Below, one piece after another: positions 35,331 to 48,245 of a DNA stretch of 64,000 bases (position 1 is the first letter of the stretch; each line of letters begins with the position of its first letter). The position numbers and the translations under genes were made by a program. This DNA is from Epiperipatus broadwayi. Its lineage: Eukaryota > Onychophora > Udeonychophora > Euonychophora > Peripatidae. A model generated the notes under the pieces. The model searched no databases, had not been told where the DNA came from, and worked only from the letters and a program-made list of their open reading frames with translations. The stretch lies in assembly GCA_028023455.1 (NCBI GenBank), contig JAQFVV010000207.1:333208-397207 (forward strand), in the 5' to 3' direction.

Positions 35331-36494
35331 AAAAAAATTATACTTTTAAACATCATCTTATGTTTAAGACTGTCATTAGTTTCTCTTTAGATAATGATAA
35401 AAAAATAATGATAAGTATTTTTTCTATCTTAACACCCTAAATGAAGTTAACCTGAGAGATTGCAAACCTCTCAAGTGCATAGCCAATCAGATCACAAATA
35501 CTGAGACAGAGAATTTAACAAGAAAAGAGTGGTTCCACCTTCATCTTTACTTTTCTTTCCATATATCCAAGCCAGTCCAAAGTACTTAGATCTGAAAGCA
35601 TGAATCTTAAATATCTTCACACTCAACTTGTCTAATTTTTAAAATAAATAATGTAATGGTGTGTGTGCCCGTTACATTATGAAGACCGTAAAACACTCTG
35701 TCACATTTCATATTTCAAATAATGACCCAGGCCTGATAGAATCTTAATATTTGTTGAGAATATGAAAGGTATGTTGCAATGTAATACCTGAGCAATGATG
35801 CAAAAATGGTACTGCATGCATTTTAGAGTGAAAACCAATCATCTATTCAATGGGAGATACTATAGATATATTTAAATGTTACAAATTTAAAAGAAGTTTC
35901 TTTGTGCTTTTATGAATAATTTTGTAACTAACACAACATATATCACACACCAATCAAAAATAGACATTGTGATCCAAAACAACAGCTAGTAATTGTATCT
36001 ATCTAAAATCCTTTAAGACAAAAGTTTATTTCAGACAATACATTTAGTAGATTACATAGTTTTCAGTTTACAAGGTCTCCTTTTAATTAGTGTTTTATGG
36101 ATTCAAAGTTGGAAATTGTTATAAAAACTTACAGAGAATTCATACTATTTAGATGTCTTAACATGCACACATTTTTTCTTTAAAAAATCTGTACCATGAA
36201 CGTATATATACCAATATTCATTTCAAGCATTTTTCTTTATTGCCTTTTAAAATGTGTGTTGTGTAATTAACTGAATAGTGTGCTTAATAATTATGTAACC
36301 AATCAAACATTCCAGAATTTCCATAGATTAACTCAAATCTTTTCATAATTCTTGAGCTGTCACCTTGTAAAAAAAATATTCCAAGTCATCTGAAAGGTGT
36401 AGGTTTGTTGCATCAAGTATATGTAATGTAAAAATGATGAGATATTTATTACAAGATGGCAGATCAGAATTTAATATAAACTTTAGAGAATTCA
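35331..36494. other. AT-rich non-coding stretch between two LINEs
   Basis: No gene recognised. 35400-35720 is a little less A+T-rich but has no ORF or motif I can name. Confidence 0.45.
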
Positions 36495-36878
36495 ATCAAT
36501 CAATAGTAAGTAGTCTGTCCAATAGACAGGTCCATAGAGTAGTCACTACATCAGTTCATCCATTTTTCCATTCCATTTTCTTTCTTGCCCATTTCCTTAA
36601 TTCCACATAAGCCTTTCCATGTCTTATATCATCCAATAATGTCAATCTCTTCCATCCTTTCTTTTTATTTCCACTCACCATTCCATCCAAAACATCTTTC
36701 ATTAAACTATAGTCTCTTCTTAATATATGTCAAATCCAGTTTCTCTTTCTCTCTCTCTGATATTTTCAATCAATCTTCTCTCCTCATTAACTCTTTTCAA
36801 AACTTCTCCATTTGTTATTTTACTCATCCAACTGATTTTTTCCATTTTTCTCCATGTCCACATCTCAAAAGCTTCCAA

Positions 36879-37424
36879 TTAGTTCTTAATTCTATTACTC
36901 AATGTCCATGTTTCACAACCATACATTAATATGCTCCACATATAACATTTAATTAATCTCTTCCTTAATTCTCTTTCTATAGGTCCACAAAATATCTTCT
37001 TTCTTTTTACAAATGTCATCTTTGCTAATGCTATTCTTTTAACTTCATCTTCACTTCTTCCATCCTCACTCAACCAACTACCCAAATATCTAAATCCCTT
37101 CACCTGTTGAACTATGTCATCATAGATTCCAATTTGTAGTCTTTTTACATCTCTCCCTATCCATAAACACTTAGTCTTTTCAATATTAATCTTCATTCCA
37201 TATGCCATACATCCTTCTTCCAATTTATTCAACATATTCTGAAGAACCTTTTCCTCCTCAGCAATAAGAGCCATATCATCTGCAAATCTTATACACTTTA
37301 TTACTCTCCCTCCAACATTTGCTCCTCCACAGTCCAAATAATTATTTAGCATAACTTTTAAATAAATATTAAACAAAACAGGTGACATACTACATCCTTG
37401 CCTAACTCCACTTTCTATATTCAC
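36879..37424 (-). pseudogene. LINE RT palm/thumb, motifs B and C
   Basis: A 181-codon open piece. QGCSMSPVLFN (motif B) and FADD (motif C, catalytic Asp pair intact) are followed by the LGSWLSEDGRSEDEVKRIAL thumb signature and YGCETWTLSNRIKN. It is separated from the motif A part by a short interrupted stretch (37425-37477). It is read as one broken ORF together with 37478-37864. Confidence 0.83.
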
Positions 37425-37477
37425 TTCATCAGTCTCATTACTTCATTTCTTTGACCATGATACATAGTCCATATCAA

Positions 37478-37864
37478 TCATCTTCTTTTCCAAAATATTC
37501 CTTTATCTCTTAAGATAGACATCAGTTTATTCCAGATTATTCTATAAAATGCATTTTCTAAATCCACAAAACATATACCAATTCCTTTATCTCTTTCAAT
37601 ATATCTTTCTGCAATTGTCCTAACAATACCAATAGCATCTCTTGTGCTTTTCCCTTTCCGAAAACCAAACTGTTCTTCAGCAATATAATAGTCAACCTTC
37701 CCATAAATCCTTTGAGTTAAAATCCTCAATAACACCTTAGAAACATGAGACAATACACTTATTGTCCTATACTCTTCACATTTAACAGCTTTCTTCTTTT
37801 TAGCAATTGGAATCACTATAGTTCTTAAAAAATCTTCAGGCCAAACTCCACTATTATATATCAA
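37478..37864 (-). pseudogene. LINE RT fingers and motif A
   Basis: A 128-codon open piece with WPEDFLRTIVIPIAKKKKAV, YRTISVLSHVSKVLLRILTQ, FGFRKGKSTRDAIGIVRTIA and motif A FVDLENAFYRI. Position three after AF is Tyr where Asp is usual; the first, catalytic Asp of motif A is kept. Confidence 0.82.
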
Positions 37865-38830
37865 ATTGCAAAGTCCAACTATTTCCTACATAGTAAATTC
37901 TCCCATTTCTCTCAAAAATTCTATAGGTACTGCATCAAATCCAATAGCCTTATCATTCTTCATTTGTGTGATTGCCTTTCTACATCGCGCATTTGGAAAA
38001 TTTGATTGACAAATGAATAATCAAATGACTTGTTGCTCGGGAATTCTTATGAAAAGTCACATGATGTTCGAGAACCAGAAAGTACAGAAATGGGATGCAA
38101 TTCATGGACTTTTGAATTTTAAAGCCCACCACCCTACCAATTCTGTAAAACACGCAGGCAGAGTACTTAAACATTTATTGAATTTTATTTTTGATAAGTA
38201 CAGTAATATGTATCTATACTTCAAACATTGTTTTAAACGTTCTAATTTTTATTCTCTAAAACAGACTCCAACCTTTTAAAAGTCTTAGCTAAAATATCTC
38301 AACCCTTGTTAAACTTTGTCTGTGTTCTATAATAAAGCTATTTGATGTGACAGCTGCGTATTATTCAGCAGAATTCTATTTTCTCTTATTGAATATAGTT
38401 TTAGAAGGATTGCAATTCACGGTTATAACCATTGAAAATCTGCTTCTAAGTGTTATTATCCTCACATCAAGTTAAAACTTCAACCTCCATAGTTTAAATC
38501 GATAATCTCTTTCATAACAATAGAGAAGATTTTTTTTTCATTTAAGCAAGGTAAAATAAGATGTGATTGAAACGGAAGAAAAATAATTTATCGAAGTCTT
38601 TAACTTTTACACAAAAAAAGTGCTGACAAAAAGTGTTTAAAACGGATTAACAGCTTAACAATGAACAACAGCGGAGAAGTTTTTTTTTTTTTCAAATTCA
38701 CTTAAAACCGAAAGATAGTATAATTATCATTTCATTTTTGTAATATGTTTATTAAAATATATAATATTTTAAATACAAATATTTATATACCTGGAGTCTA
38801 GGTAATGTAAACTTATAATTAAAGCAACTC

Positions 38831-38895
38831 TTGTGGCATAGATGTCACGGCTGTTTTCCGTCTAAGATTTAGGGTTTGAATTAGGATTGGATTCA
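38831..38895 (+). repeat. Possible tRNA-derived SINE head
   Basis: TTGTGGCATAGATGTCACGG resembles a pol III A box region, and about 40 bases later AGGGTTTGAATTAGG resembles a B box (GGTTCGAATCC). The order and spacing fit a tRNA-like promoter, but stem pairing is poor. It could equally be chance. No second copy was found in the window. Confidence 0.3.
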
Positions 38896-39579
38896 TGCGA
38901 TACTTAAAAATATTTCAAATAGATAATTGTTTTAAGTAATCAGTTCGTGGATAACCGAACTATTTATTCGATGACTGATTGATAGATGGGCATTTCTATA
39001 GAATAAATTAAAAAAAATAAAAAAAATAAACTTTCACTAACTAGCATTTTGTTTATTTTGGTATGTAGCCTTTTTTAAATATTATATGTCTGTAGTCAGG
39101 TATTGGTAATTAATATCATTCTAATGTATTATCTATTTGAAAGCATATAATGAACAGAATTGGGTAGAGATATTGTCTGTTAGACTCAGTAAATATTATA
39201 TTAAAACAATAAATAAATAGCAAATTAATATACTTTGTAAGTTATTGTTTTTACCATTGCATCTAAACTCTCACTACACTAATCTCAGGCAAGGTAAAGT
39301 TTCTACCTACTTTTAATATCTTGTGTGGAGGTTCATAATAATATGCATTTGGACTGGTGGATGACCATATTAGGATTGAGCTAAAGAGGAATTTTGCACT
39401 GATTAAAAAAGTGAATAATATACTTTGTATATATAATAATTGGTGATAGTTCATTATCTTTATATATAATAAATCCTTCACAGGAATATCCACAAAGAAA
39501 ACTTATTTGTTAACTGTTTTTTTGTTTATAATATTTCAAAATGTAGTGTGAGGAAGCTTCAATCATTTAGTTTAAAGTG

Positions 39580-41828
39580 ACCTGTTTGTGGCTATCTGTA
39601 ACATTTATTTGGTGTTTTTGTATCTAGTTGATAGTAAAAACTGAAATATTGTAATGGAGCATAGGCACAACAATATCCAATAAAAGGGAACACCACTAGA
39701 CCTATAGATTAAAATCAGAGGGTTTACTGATGCGGATCTACACAGCTACACCATTACTCACAGACATTTAAAATATAACAGAAAACATAGATTCTTTAGA
39801 AATATTAATTGAAAGATCTGACAATGGGAAACAAATGCTAAAACTGAGCTAACACTAAACAAAACAAATTTTATTAACAGTTCAATACAATACAGTATGG
39901 AATACAAATATATTTCAATGCTAATTGCTCTTTTTGTATGTAAGCATATATTGCATCTGATATCTGGAGCTTTAAATATTAATATTTACATAACTTTACA
40001 CTATAATGCTGTATTATCTCTGAAATCTGAGTACCTCTATTATTTTTCGAATTCTGTTATATATATGTTCTAAGTTAAGATTTGTATACATATATCACTC
40101 TATTAGTTTAAAACAATATGCAATAATAAAACTCAAATTAAATTTAAACATTCACAATGCACAGACTATTACATAATTAGGCTTATATTCTATGAATTTG
40201 ATCCTATGCCACAACAATAAACATGCACTCACATGGAGTACAAATCAAAAAAAAAAAAATTCATAGGGAAAAATGTTGGTGAACCTGAAGCAAAATCAAA
40301 ATCTTCCATGAGTATTTCAAACAAGAATAATAATATATCATGGAAAGGCAAGTTAACGTACACAAATTCAAGTATGGCAGATAAAATATATAAGAATCCT
40401 ACATGAAACTGCACTCACATATAAATACTAATCTTTTTCATTTCAGATGCATATGTTAAACAGTCAACATTAACTGGGCAATCTGCCTACAAATTTAAGC
40501 ATAATAATATCCACTTACTGATTAGTTTATATGATATGAACACAGTGCATAAGACACAAAACTTAATTTACACTAATAATTTTTGAATACATTCAGAGAA
40601 ACAAGTTTTTCTAACTAAATTTTAATTATTTAAAAATAATGAAATCTTTCTTATGTTCTTTAAAAACTTTTTTTTTTAGAAATATTGACTAAATTTTGAT
40701 TATTGAAATCATGAAAATGATTTTAATAATCTTTAAAATGAAAAGAAAATTGTAAGAAACAAACTGATTTTCTTTTTAATCTCAAACCTATTATAACATC
40801 TGCAAAAATAAAAATAGAAATATTCAAAGCATATATCAAATACACTGATGCAAATCAAGTGTTATAAGTATAGGTACTAAAATCAACTTAATATAAAAGA
40901 TAAATACAAAAATCATTTAAATTAAATTATAAATTGACCATGATTTTTAAATATACTCAATTGGCTTGCTAGTTATAAAAGAAATAAATGGATTACCTTA
41001 AGTCCAAGATATGGCTCAAAAGATATTGTTTTCCCATAAAAGTGAAATTATATTGGTGTATAGACTTCTGAAAAAATAGTTTTTTGGTACTTTACTAGTA
41101 AAGTCTTTCCATTTACAGATTTCAAATTTTAATCACAGTTAGGTTATATTCCCAGGTAGAGTTCATTTTGAAAAATTATCTTTCATAGTTGAGAAGTATA
41201 TCTGTTTTAATTGCAATTTAATATATATGAACATTGGAGTAAATTCTCCAAATAGAATTAGGGATCTAATGGTTATAAGCTCCATGCTGGAGAAATAATT
41301 TTATGTGGTGATCAGCAATGTATGTTAATTTTTTTCACTGCTGATAGGAGTTCCATGTATTCTATATTAAGCAGTCAAAAAGAGAAGACCAGAAGACAAA
41401 TTTATTTTTTGAGTTGGTCTTTTAATATCACTACCAACTTTGCAAAACATATTTTTTAAATTAACAAGACAGTAATTATTTTCATTACCCATGATTACAA
41501 ATTTCTTTAATTAATCAAGCCCACATGTTTAGAATTGATATGGTTAGCCATCATAATCCTTAAAATATGTTTAATTGAAATATAAAACATTTCCAAAGCA
41601 TGAAACAAAATTTAAATAAAATTGGTTTTCCAAGAATTTTAATTAATAATAATACAGACTAATTGAGAAAATTTTATGGATTAGTATTTAATTAAGCTTT
41701 GTCAATTCTTTTACTGTTTATAGCATTTTCAAAATGTGAAGTAATCTCTCAGTTTACAGTCATTATTTTGTAGCTATCTGTAATATTTATTTGCTGGTTT
41801 TGTATTCATTTGATAATAAAAACTGAAC
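39580..41828. repeat. Pair of old direct repeats
   Basis: About 65-70 bp at 39580-39645 and 41758-41828 share TGGCTATCTGTAACATTTAT / TAGCTATCTGTAATATTTAT and the terminal GATARTAAAAACTGAA. They look like two 3' ends of one dispersed element. Confidence 0.45.
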
Positions 41829-43039
41829 CTAGAGTATATATTGATTTATTAATTTTAAAAAATCTCCAGATGTCAGTAATGTGCATAGAACTTAATACAA
41901 AAACTCTAAAAATGCCGATGATTGGCTGCTTCTTTGTTCTCAAATTAGTCACTGCATTTTCAAGAGCTTAACTTTTATTCAAATCTTGAAATAAAAATCA
42001 TATGTTTTTTTTTAAAATATTTGTTTATATATTTGTGATTATTTTTGAAAAATGTTTGTAAAATATTTATTTTTTTAATGAGAATATGGTGTTTATTTGA
42101 ATTTTTGGTTTTAAAAATACAAGTCAAATGAATTGCAATTATATTAAGCAGGAAATTATATTTAACTGGAAAGGGATTTTTTAACCAAAAACTAACAACT
42201 AAATTTTGTGAATCTGCCTATTTATACAGTTACCAATTTTGCAAAACATATTTTTATAACAAATTAATAATTATTTTTAATCACCTATTTTTACAAAATT
42301 CCTTAGATAAAAATGTTTTCAAATAACAGCTAATTATTTGAATCCCTAAAACATATGTTCAATTGAAATTTTAAAACATTTGCAAACATGAAACAAAGCA
42401 TAATATGTATTCATGTGACAGATGTTTGTTTTATTGTAAGTCAGTTTATATTAGCATTACTTTTTATTCTGAGGCATTTAGAAATAATGTTATTGTCAAT
42501 AAAATGAAGATTATTAATATATTGTCTATATCTAACTAATTTATTGTATAATTGTTAAAAGCAAACAAATTCTGTTAAAATATTACTAAATAACAAAATG
42601 TTTACAATGATTAAAATTTCATTCATAATTATTAAGAAATGATGCAAAAATAGCAGTTTCGGTGATTATAAAGGTATTCCTTTTCTGGTCAATCATAATT
42701 TTTTGTCTTACTTTATAATAAGTCACATGACTTGTTTCCCTAAAAAACAAAACTTTCAAATAAAATATTGATCTAACACCAAATTCTCATCAAAAATAAA
42801 TAGTGCAAAAATACTTTTGAATATATAATGATTTTCTTGTTCAAATAAAAGCTCTCAGAAGCAGCCTCAGAGATGAAGAATAAAGAAACTGTCAATTAGA
42901 AGCATTTTCAAGTCATCTGTAATAGATTCTCTGTAAAATGCTATCATCTTCAGAATGGATTTATAATAATAAATGAATAAATATTTTACTTCCAGTTTTT
43001 AATGACTAATGACAAACAAACACAACAGATAGCCATAAA

Positions 43040-43800
43040 AGAGTGAATTTAATCCTAAATGATTGAAGTATCACTTGATGATACTGCAAAAATATTTGCA
43101 AAGTGGATGATAAATATAGTCTGGTATGCAGAAGATTTAGATAAAGAATTTATGTTAGGAGAATTATTGATTGTTATAATGGCAAGAAATGAGATTGAAG
43201 AATAAATGCATTGATAAAGAATAGGGAGTTGGAGAGATGAAGAACTAGTATGGAGAGTAAAAAGAGTTTACATATATATAGAAATACACTGAATATTGGG
43301 TGCAAGTTAACTTATAATAATAGCAAGGAAAGTAGTTTATTATTTAAGGCTCGAACAGGATCTTTAGCAACAAAGGAATATACCCATAAACGGAAAAATA
43401 TTGATTTAATCTGAAAATTATGTAAGGAAGGCTTAGAAAATATTAGGCATATGTTAATTGAATGTAAATGTCTGCAAGAAGAAAGGGTACACATAATGAT
43501 GTTGTGGAAGAATAAATATAAACAAAGTGATTATATAGAAAGTGGATTCTTGGTTTTTATTCTGTGTTTAGAAAAAGATAAGGGAGATTTAGATATAAAG
43601 ACCATGAAGTTGACAAAGATTATGTTGTGGAAATAGGATGGAGCAGGATAGATAAGAATATGGCAAAATATAAGGTGGGGAATGAAAAGGGAAGGTAAAG
43701 TGGCTAACAGGTTTCTCTGAGCATGGTAGCTCAGAGATTCCTGACTCTGAAAAAGGAAAAGTCACAATGCATCTCATCTCATCTCTCAAGAAAAAATATT
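43040..43800 (+). mobile_element. LINE 3' fragment with CCHC-like tail, plus strand
   Basis: The plus strand reads ARTGSLATKEYTHKRKNIDL then, after a stop, KLCKEGLENIRHMLIECKCL: the R-G-L ... C ... E-H/N-I-x-H-M-L-I-E-C pattern of a LINE RT C-terminal zinc-binding tail. Frame 43451-43636 carries the last part (MLIECKCLQEERVHIMMLWK) to a stop. About 160 bp of 3' sequence ends in CATCTCATCTCATCTCTC, a short tandem tail. Upstream to about 43040 the sequence is coding-like but full of stops. Clade unknown; distinct from the RTE copies. Confidence 0.6.
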
Positions 43801-44787
43801 AAAAGAAAAACCAATTATATATATTGTTTTAATGCTTGAACATTTTTTTAAAATTTATATTATTGCAACAGTTTTAAAAATTTAAACCCAATTTTCTATG
43901 ACAGGTAAAATTAAATAAAGATAAGTGAAATACTGAACAGCAATATTGATGAAATTTCATATTTATTGAGATAGAAAGAAAATCGTAGTGGAGTGAGTAA
44001 AACTAACTGTCACAAAATCATTTATAATATATATAACTATTTCAGATATTATTTGTGTAATTAAACATAATTGAAATTAATGCATAGAATAAATATTAGG
44101 AATTGTAAAGTGAAATTTTATTTGTTCATTAGGGAAAGAATTCTTTTTTTTTTTTTTAATTTTAATAATTGGCAAATAATAAAATCAATTTTAAAGAGTT
44201 AACTTCAATTTTTATTTTAAAACAGGCTAAAATTGTTCAAAGATTTAAAAATATATAAATTTCATTAAATTGTTTATTAGTATCATTATGCAATGAGTCA
44301 TTAGCAAGAGAATCATCAAAATAAATAAATAAATAATTTCATTTATTACTCAAGTGGATTGTTTTTCGAGTGAGGAAGCACATGTCATTTCTGAGAAAAG
44401 AAAATATGAGAAGGCAAAAATATATAAAGACAAAAATTAATAACAGTTATTTTTTTTTAATGTCCCCAGTTATAATTTCAAATAAGTTTAATTTGAAATT
44501 TAGTTGCTAATAGCCAGTGTTGAAGACATTAGAAATAAAAATTACCAAGAATTAGTAAGAGTTCTTCAAGTTAGCTTCGAGTTTAATAGGGAAAGGAAAC
44601 AAAAACTAACATAGATTAATTGTAAGTACTGTTTTTCAATTGTAACCCTGAGAAACATTATTTATTATTGAAATAAATTATAGGACATGTTATTCTTTTC
44701 CAGTAGAAGCCGTATGAAATTACAGTAATGGAAAAGTCATTTATCGTAGAAATATTCTTTATTATTCTCTTTGTTGTTGTTTGTAAT
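43801..44787. other. AT-rich non-coding stretch
   Basis: Nothing recognised; includes poly-T runs at about 44145-44158 and 44452-44459. Confidence 0.5.
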
Positions 44788-45502
44788 AAAATTGCAGCAA
44801 CATTTTAACATTAGTGGAAGAAAAGGTTTCTTATTTTTATTTTGTATTAGTTATGGTTGAGTGTACTTTTGTTGTAGAATGACAGATTCACAGCCCTCGT
44901 GGGTTGGCTAGATGTGTGACTGTATTTGTTGGTGGAAGACTTAATATTGTATTCCATTATTATTCAATTCTTTAAATGCTTATTAGGTATTTACATATTC
45001 CACTTATTTTTTGCTATTTTCTTTTTTATTAATCATGTGATTGTGGTTAGTGATAAACCACACCTCTTTTACCTTTCTCTTTCTGTTATCTTTTTCCATG
45101 CAGACTACGTTAACATTTTTTTGGATCGAGGCATGCTTAAATTTTTCTCCTGTTCCCAAAAGATTGATTTGTGTTTAAGATGATTCTTTGTATAGTTGTA
45201 CAAATATTTATGTTGAGTAATTCTTGTGGTAATATTTGATGACAGGAAGAGAAATGAAAAAGAGATGTAGTTTATACTAACTACAACCACATTATCAATA
45301 AAAAAAAAATAACACCAACCGACTAATATGTGGAATAAGTAAATACCTAATTTAAATAACTGAATTATACAGTGGCACCCCTAGTCAACTCATGAGTGCT
45401 ATAAATCTCGTGTTCTACTTTGAAAGCACACTCGGCCATAACTAATATCAAATAAAAATAAACTTTTCTTCTACTAAGTTTAAAATGTTGCTGCTAATGT
45501 AT
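44788..45502. repeat. Long inverted-repeat (foldback) element, about 715 bp
   Basis: The left arm from about 44788 (GCAGCAACATTTTAA, TTAGTGGAAGAAAAGG, GTATTAGTTATGGTTGAG) pairs with the complement of the right arm ending about 45502 (AAAATGTTGCTGCTAA, CTTTTCTTCTACTAA, CGGCCATAACTAATATC). An inner block TTAGGTATTTACATATTCCA (44985) pairs with 45325-45352. Arms span about 180-225 bp, diverged by substitutions and small indels. The loop (45013-45324) carries only chance frames. Ends are not sharply defined. Confidence 0.75.
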
Positions 45503-47757
45503 TGTCATTGGAATGAAGTTGCCAATCTTAGTTGAATCATCATCACTGTCTGAAAATGTAGTCACTGAAAAAGAATAGATATAGATTTAAAAGTGTTTTA
45601 TGCTTTGCCTATTGTCATCCTATAATACAAAATGTGTCCTAAATTGATTGTCTGTTTACTAATCAAAAAGCTGTAGAGAAATGAAAGTTATTCGATGGAT
45701 TAAAATTAAAATGTTAAGAAAAAAATTAAACTTCAAGAAATAAAATTAAGCAAAGCTATTGATATGGAAAGCTAGCTGTGAAAACCCCATGATTTTCCAA
45801 AGAAACTTTTAACTATACAGATTAATTTGCAAAGAATATAGTTATTTTGAGTTCGATCAAAAGTGTGTATTAAAAATAAACACACACATAAATCAAAATT
45901 AAACAAAAGTATTAGAGATAATGACAAAATAATTGCACTAAAAATTAATAAGATCTGAATTTTCATTATATCTAAGTAAACTCGAATATTTCAAAAGTTA
46001 GCGTTAAATACATTAATTAATTAGTAAACTTTTGAAATTATTATTCTTTTTTCCCCTCTTTTTTAACATTTTATAAATTGACATGTTCATTCATTCATAT
46101 AATTTTAGAAAAAAATTTATTACTAAATATTAAGTCAAGTCACTTTTTATTTTAAGAAAATATCACATAAGGGAATGTATATATTTAACAAAGGATTTCA
46201 TGCATATCTTTGAAGGAGTTGAAGGGAACTAAGTAAACTGTTAAACCCAGTCAGATATCTAAACATACTATGCAGGTGGTTTTTTTTATTTATAGATATA
46301 CTCATTTGAAGTATTGATTTAAGAATGAAATGAGATTTTTATATGCTTCAAGTATTTTTCTTATTTTATTATTCATTAAATATAGAAATTGTATTCATTC
46401 TTTACTCAATATTCATCGTTTTCCCAGCATGCACATTATTTACACATGTGATTGTAGGTCATCCAATGTAATGAAAAGAGTTTGAAATGATTTAGAATAG
46501 TGCTAGATCATAAATAATATGGTTGATATTTAATGAGGATATATATTTCAGCCTTCTGAATTTAGAAGTGGTGCCAAAAGGTGCAAAAAGATTCTTATCT
46601 TAAAAGAAGTAAAGGTAATATTATTAATTTAGATGAATGAATAAAAGTGATTATTGTTAGAGAAATATAACCACTTCATCAATATTACATCCTAGGCATA
46701 ATCAAACTTGGAAATTCATGATTATGGATGGTTCTGACAGTAATGCAATTATTGACCAATATTCTGGTGGATGATAAAGACTTTGATTGTGAACATTTTG
46801 ATCTTTATGATTTAATTTAGTAGTTGATCATATGGTACATATATAATGTCTGACAATGTGTAGCATGAGTATTACATAATCAACTTTATAATTGTTAGGA
46901 TTTATGTAACCATATATATTACAGTTTGAATGTAAACTTTTACAATAATAATATTGACATTAACCATTTTGCTTAAATACATTTATGATTATTACTGATC
47001 ATATTATTAATCTAAAGATTATCCCTATCTGAGATATAAACATTAAATCACAAGTGATGATTAATATAGCTGTTTTTGATTAAACATAAAAATGTGGAAT
47101 AGCTCAACTTTTATCTTCTTTTTTTATGTAATATTATTTTTAGATGTACTTCAAACACTCTTGAAATAAAAGAACAGAGATGGCTAAAAAGTACAATGAT
47201 TCTGAAGGAACATTTCACACTTTACTTTTCAGGTAATCAAGATCAGGAATTTCTTACATATAACTTTATCATTTGTTCATTATATCAAATTATTGCACTT
47301 TCAATTATAAAAAATCAAACTTTTTGTTCCTCCAACTTTGATATCAATGACATATTTATCATTTCAGAAATCTTTATACATATATTTCCAGAATGTGTGG
47401 GGAAGTAAAGTTTAAAACATATTCTAAAGCATTCACATTTGTTTTCCATCTCTAGTTAGAGTGGAAAAACAAATCCAAGTAACTTATTTTAATGATATGA
47501 CATAAAAGTCCATTTCATGCACATACCATGTTCTTATGCCTGACCATTACCTAAAGCTAAGTTACCTTGATATTTTCTCTAAATCAAAAATATCCCTAGT
47601 ATTTTTTAGGCAAATAGATTATAACCAATAAAAATAACTGTCTATTAGAATGGAAACTATCCAATAATAGTTTGGTAAATGGGTATCTAACTACAATTAA
47701 CTAGTAAGTAAAGGTTACATATTAATATGAATCAGGCACCATTATCCCAGAGACTTC
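45503..47757. other. AT-rich non-coding stretch
   Basis: No gene, RNA or transposon recognised. The frame at 47196-47408 (70 codons, plus) has no motif. Confidence 0.5.
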
Positions 47758-48245
47758 ATTGGTATAAAATTACCAAAACATTATATAATCACCATTTTCT
47801 ATGCTTACACAAGCTGTTAATAACAATAGCAAACTCTCTATACAGTAATGTTATCCAGTGCAAGCCTTAGAAATCAATGGGTGCAGGAAGATTTGTGCAA
47901 AAAATCCTTATCTATTGCCTATTTATCCAATATCCCCAGACTAGTGTCTAGCTTGTAGCTTTCATCAGTGACATCTTTGGATCTGACAGCACTGTACCTA
48001 GATCTTAGGATCTATTGCAACCCTTCAGCAGACACCTTTTACCTACTTAGTTAACTATAAAGCTGTCAGCCCAAGATGAAAACACAATAATGTTTTCAAT
48101 CCAAGCTTTTTACTTGTATAGTCATATAGATGTTTTGGTGGGTTTAAGTAATCCCACATCTGCGATGGAGAGTTTGTTACTGTTATTAACAACTTATGTA
48201 AAGCATAGGAAATGGTGATCATGTGATGTGTTGGTGGTTCTAAAA
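47758..48245. repeat. Terminal-inverted-repeat element related to family R
   Basis: The left arm 47773-47840 (AATCACCATTTTCTATGCTT, AAGCTGTTAATAACAATAGC) matches the complement of 48165-48235 (AACAACTTATGTAAAGCATA, GGAAATGGTGATCA). The interior has blocks TTTCATCAGTGACATCTTTG and AATGTTTTCAATCCAAGC that resemble CATCAGTGAAGG and AATGTCTTCAAACCC of family R. This suggests that family R itself carries terminal inverted repeats. Confidence 0.65.

Larger units (their letters stand above)
36495..37990 (-). mobile_element. Second LINE family, 5'-truncated (RT and C-terminal tail)
   Basis: Minus strand. RT finger and palm motifs occur in frame 37478-37864: IPIAKKKKAVKCEEYRTIS, EEQFGFRKGKSTRDAI and motif A ICFVDLENAF. 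Frame 36879-37424 carries motif B ESGVRQGCSMSPVLFNIYL, motif C RFADDMALIAEEE, then GFRYLGSWLSEDGRSEDEV and IFCGPIERELRKRLIKCYMW. Further down, interrupted frames give EMWTWRKMEKISW and HILRRDYSLMKDVL. This tail is clearly different from the RCMLGVTR tail of the neighbouring RTE copy. I leave the clade open. A stop between the two frames and the missing endonuclease make it dead. Confidence 0.83.
37991..43039. other. Long AT-rich non-coding stretch with old dispersed repeats
   Basis: No host gene recognised. An 88-codon frame at 38013-38279 has no motif. Two old direct repeats are visible: 39580-39645 against 41758-41828 (both contain GGCTATCTGTAA/AGCTATCTGTAA and end AAAAACTGAA), and 41430-41620 against 42230-42395 (TTTGCAAAACATATTTTT and CATTT-CAAA-CATGAAACAAA blocks, offset about 799 bp). 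A possible SINE head lies at 38831-38895. Confidence 0.5.

Noticed and set aside
36585-36929. 114-codon plus-strand frame
   Set aside because: Antisense to the C-terminal part of the second LINE; Ser/Phe/Pro-rich composition comes from the reverse of a Lys/Glu-rich coding strand.
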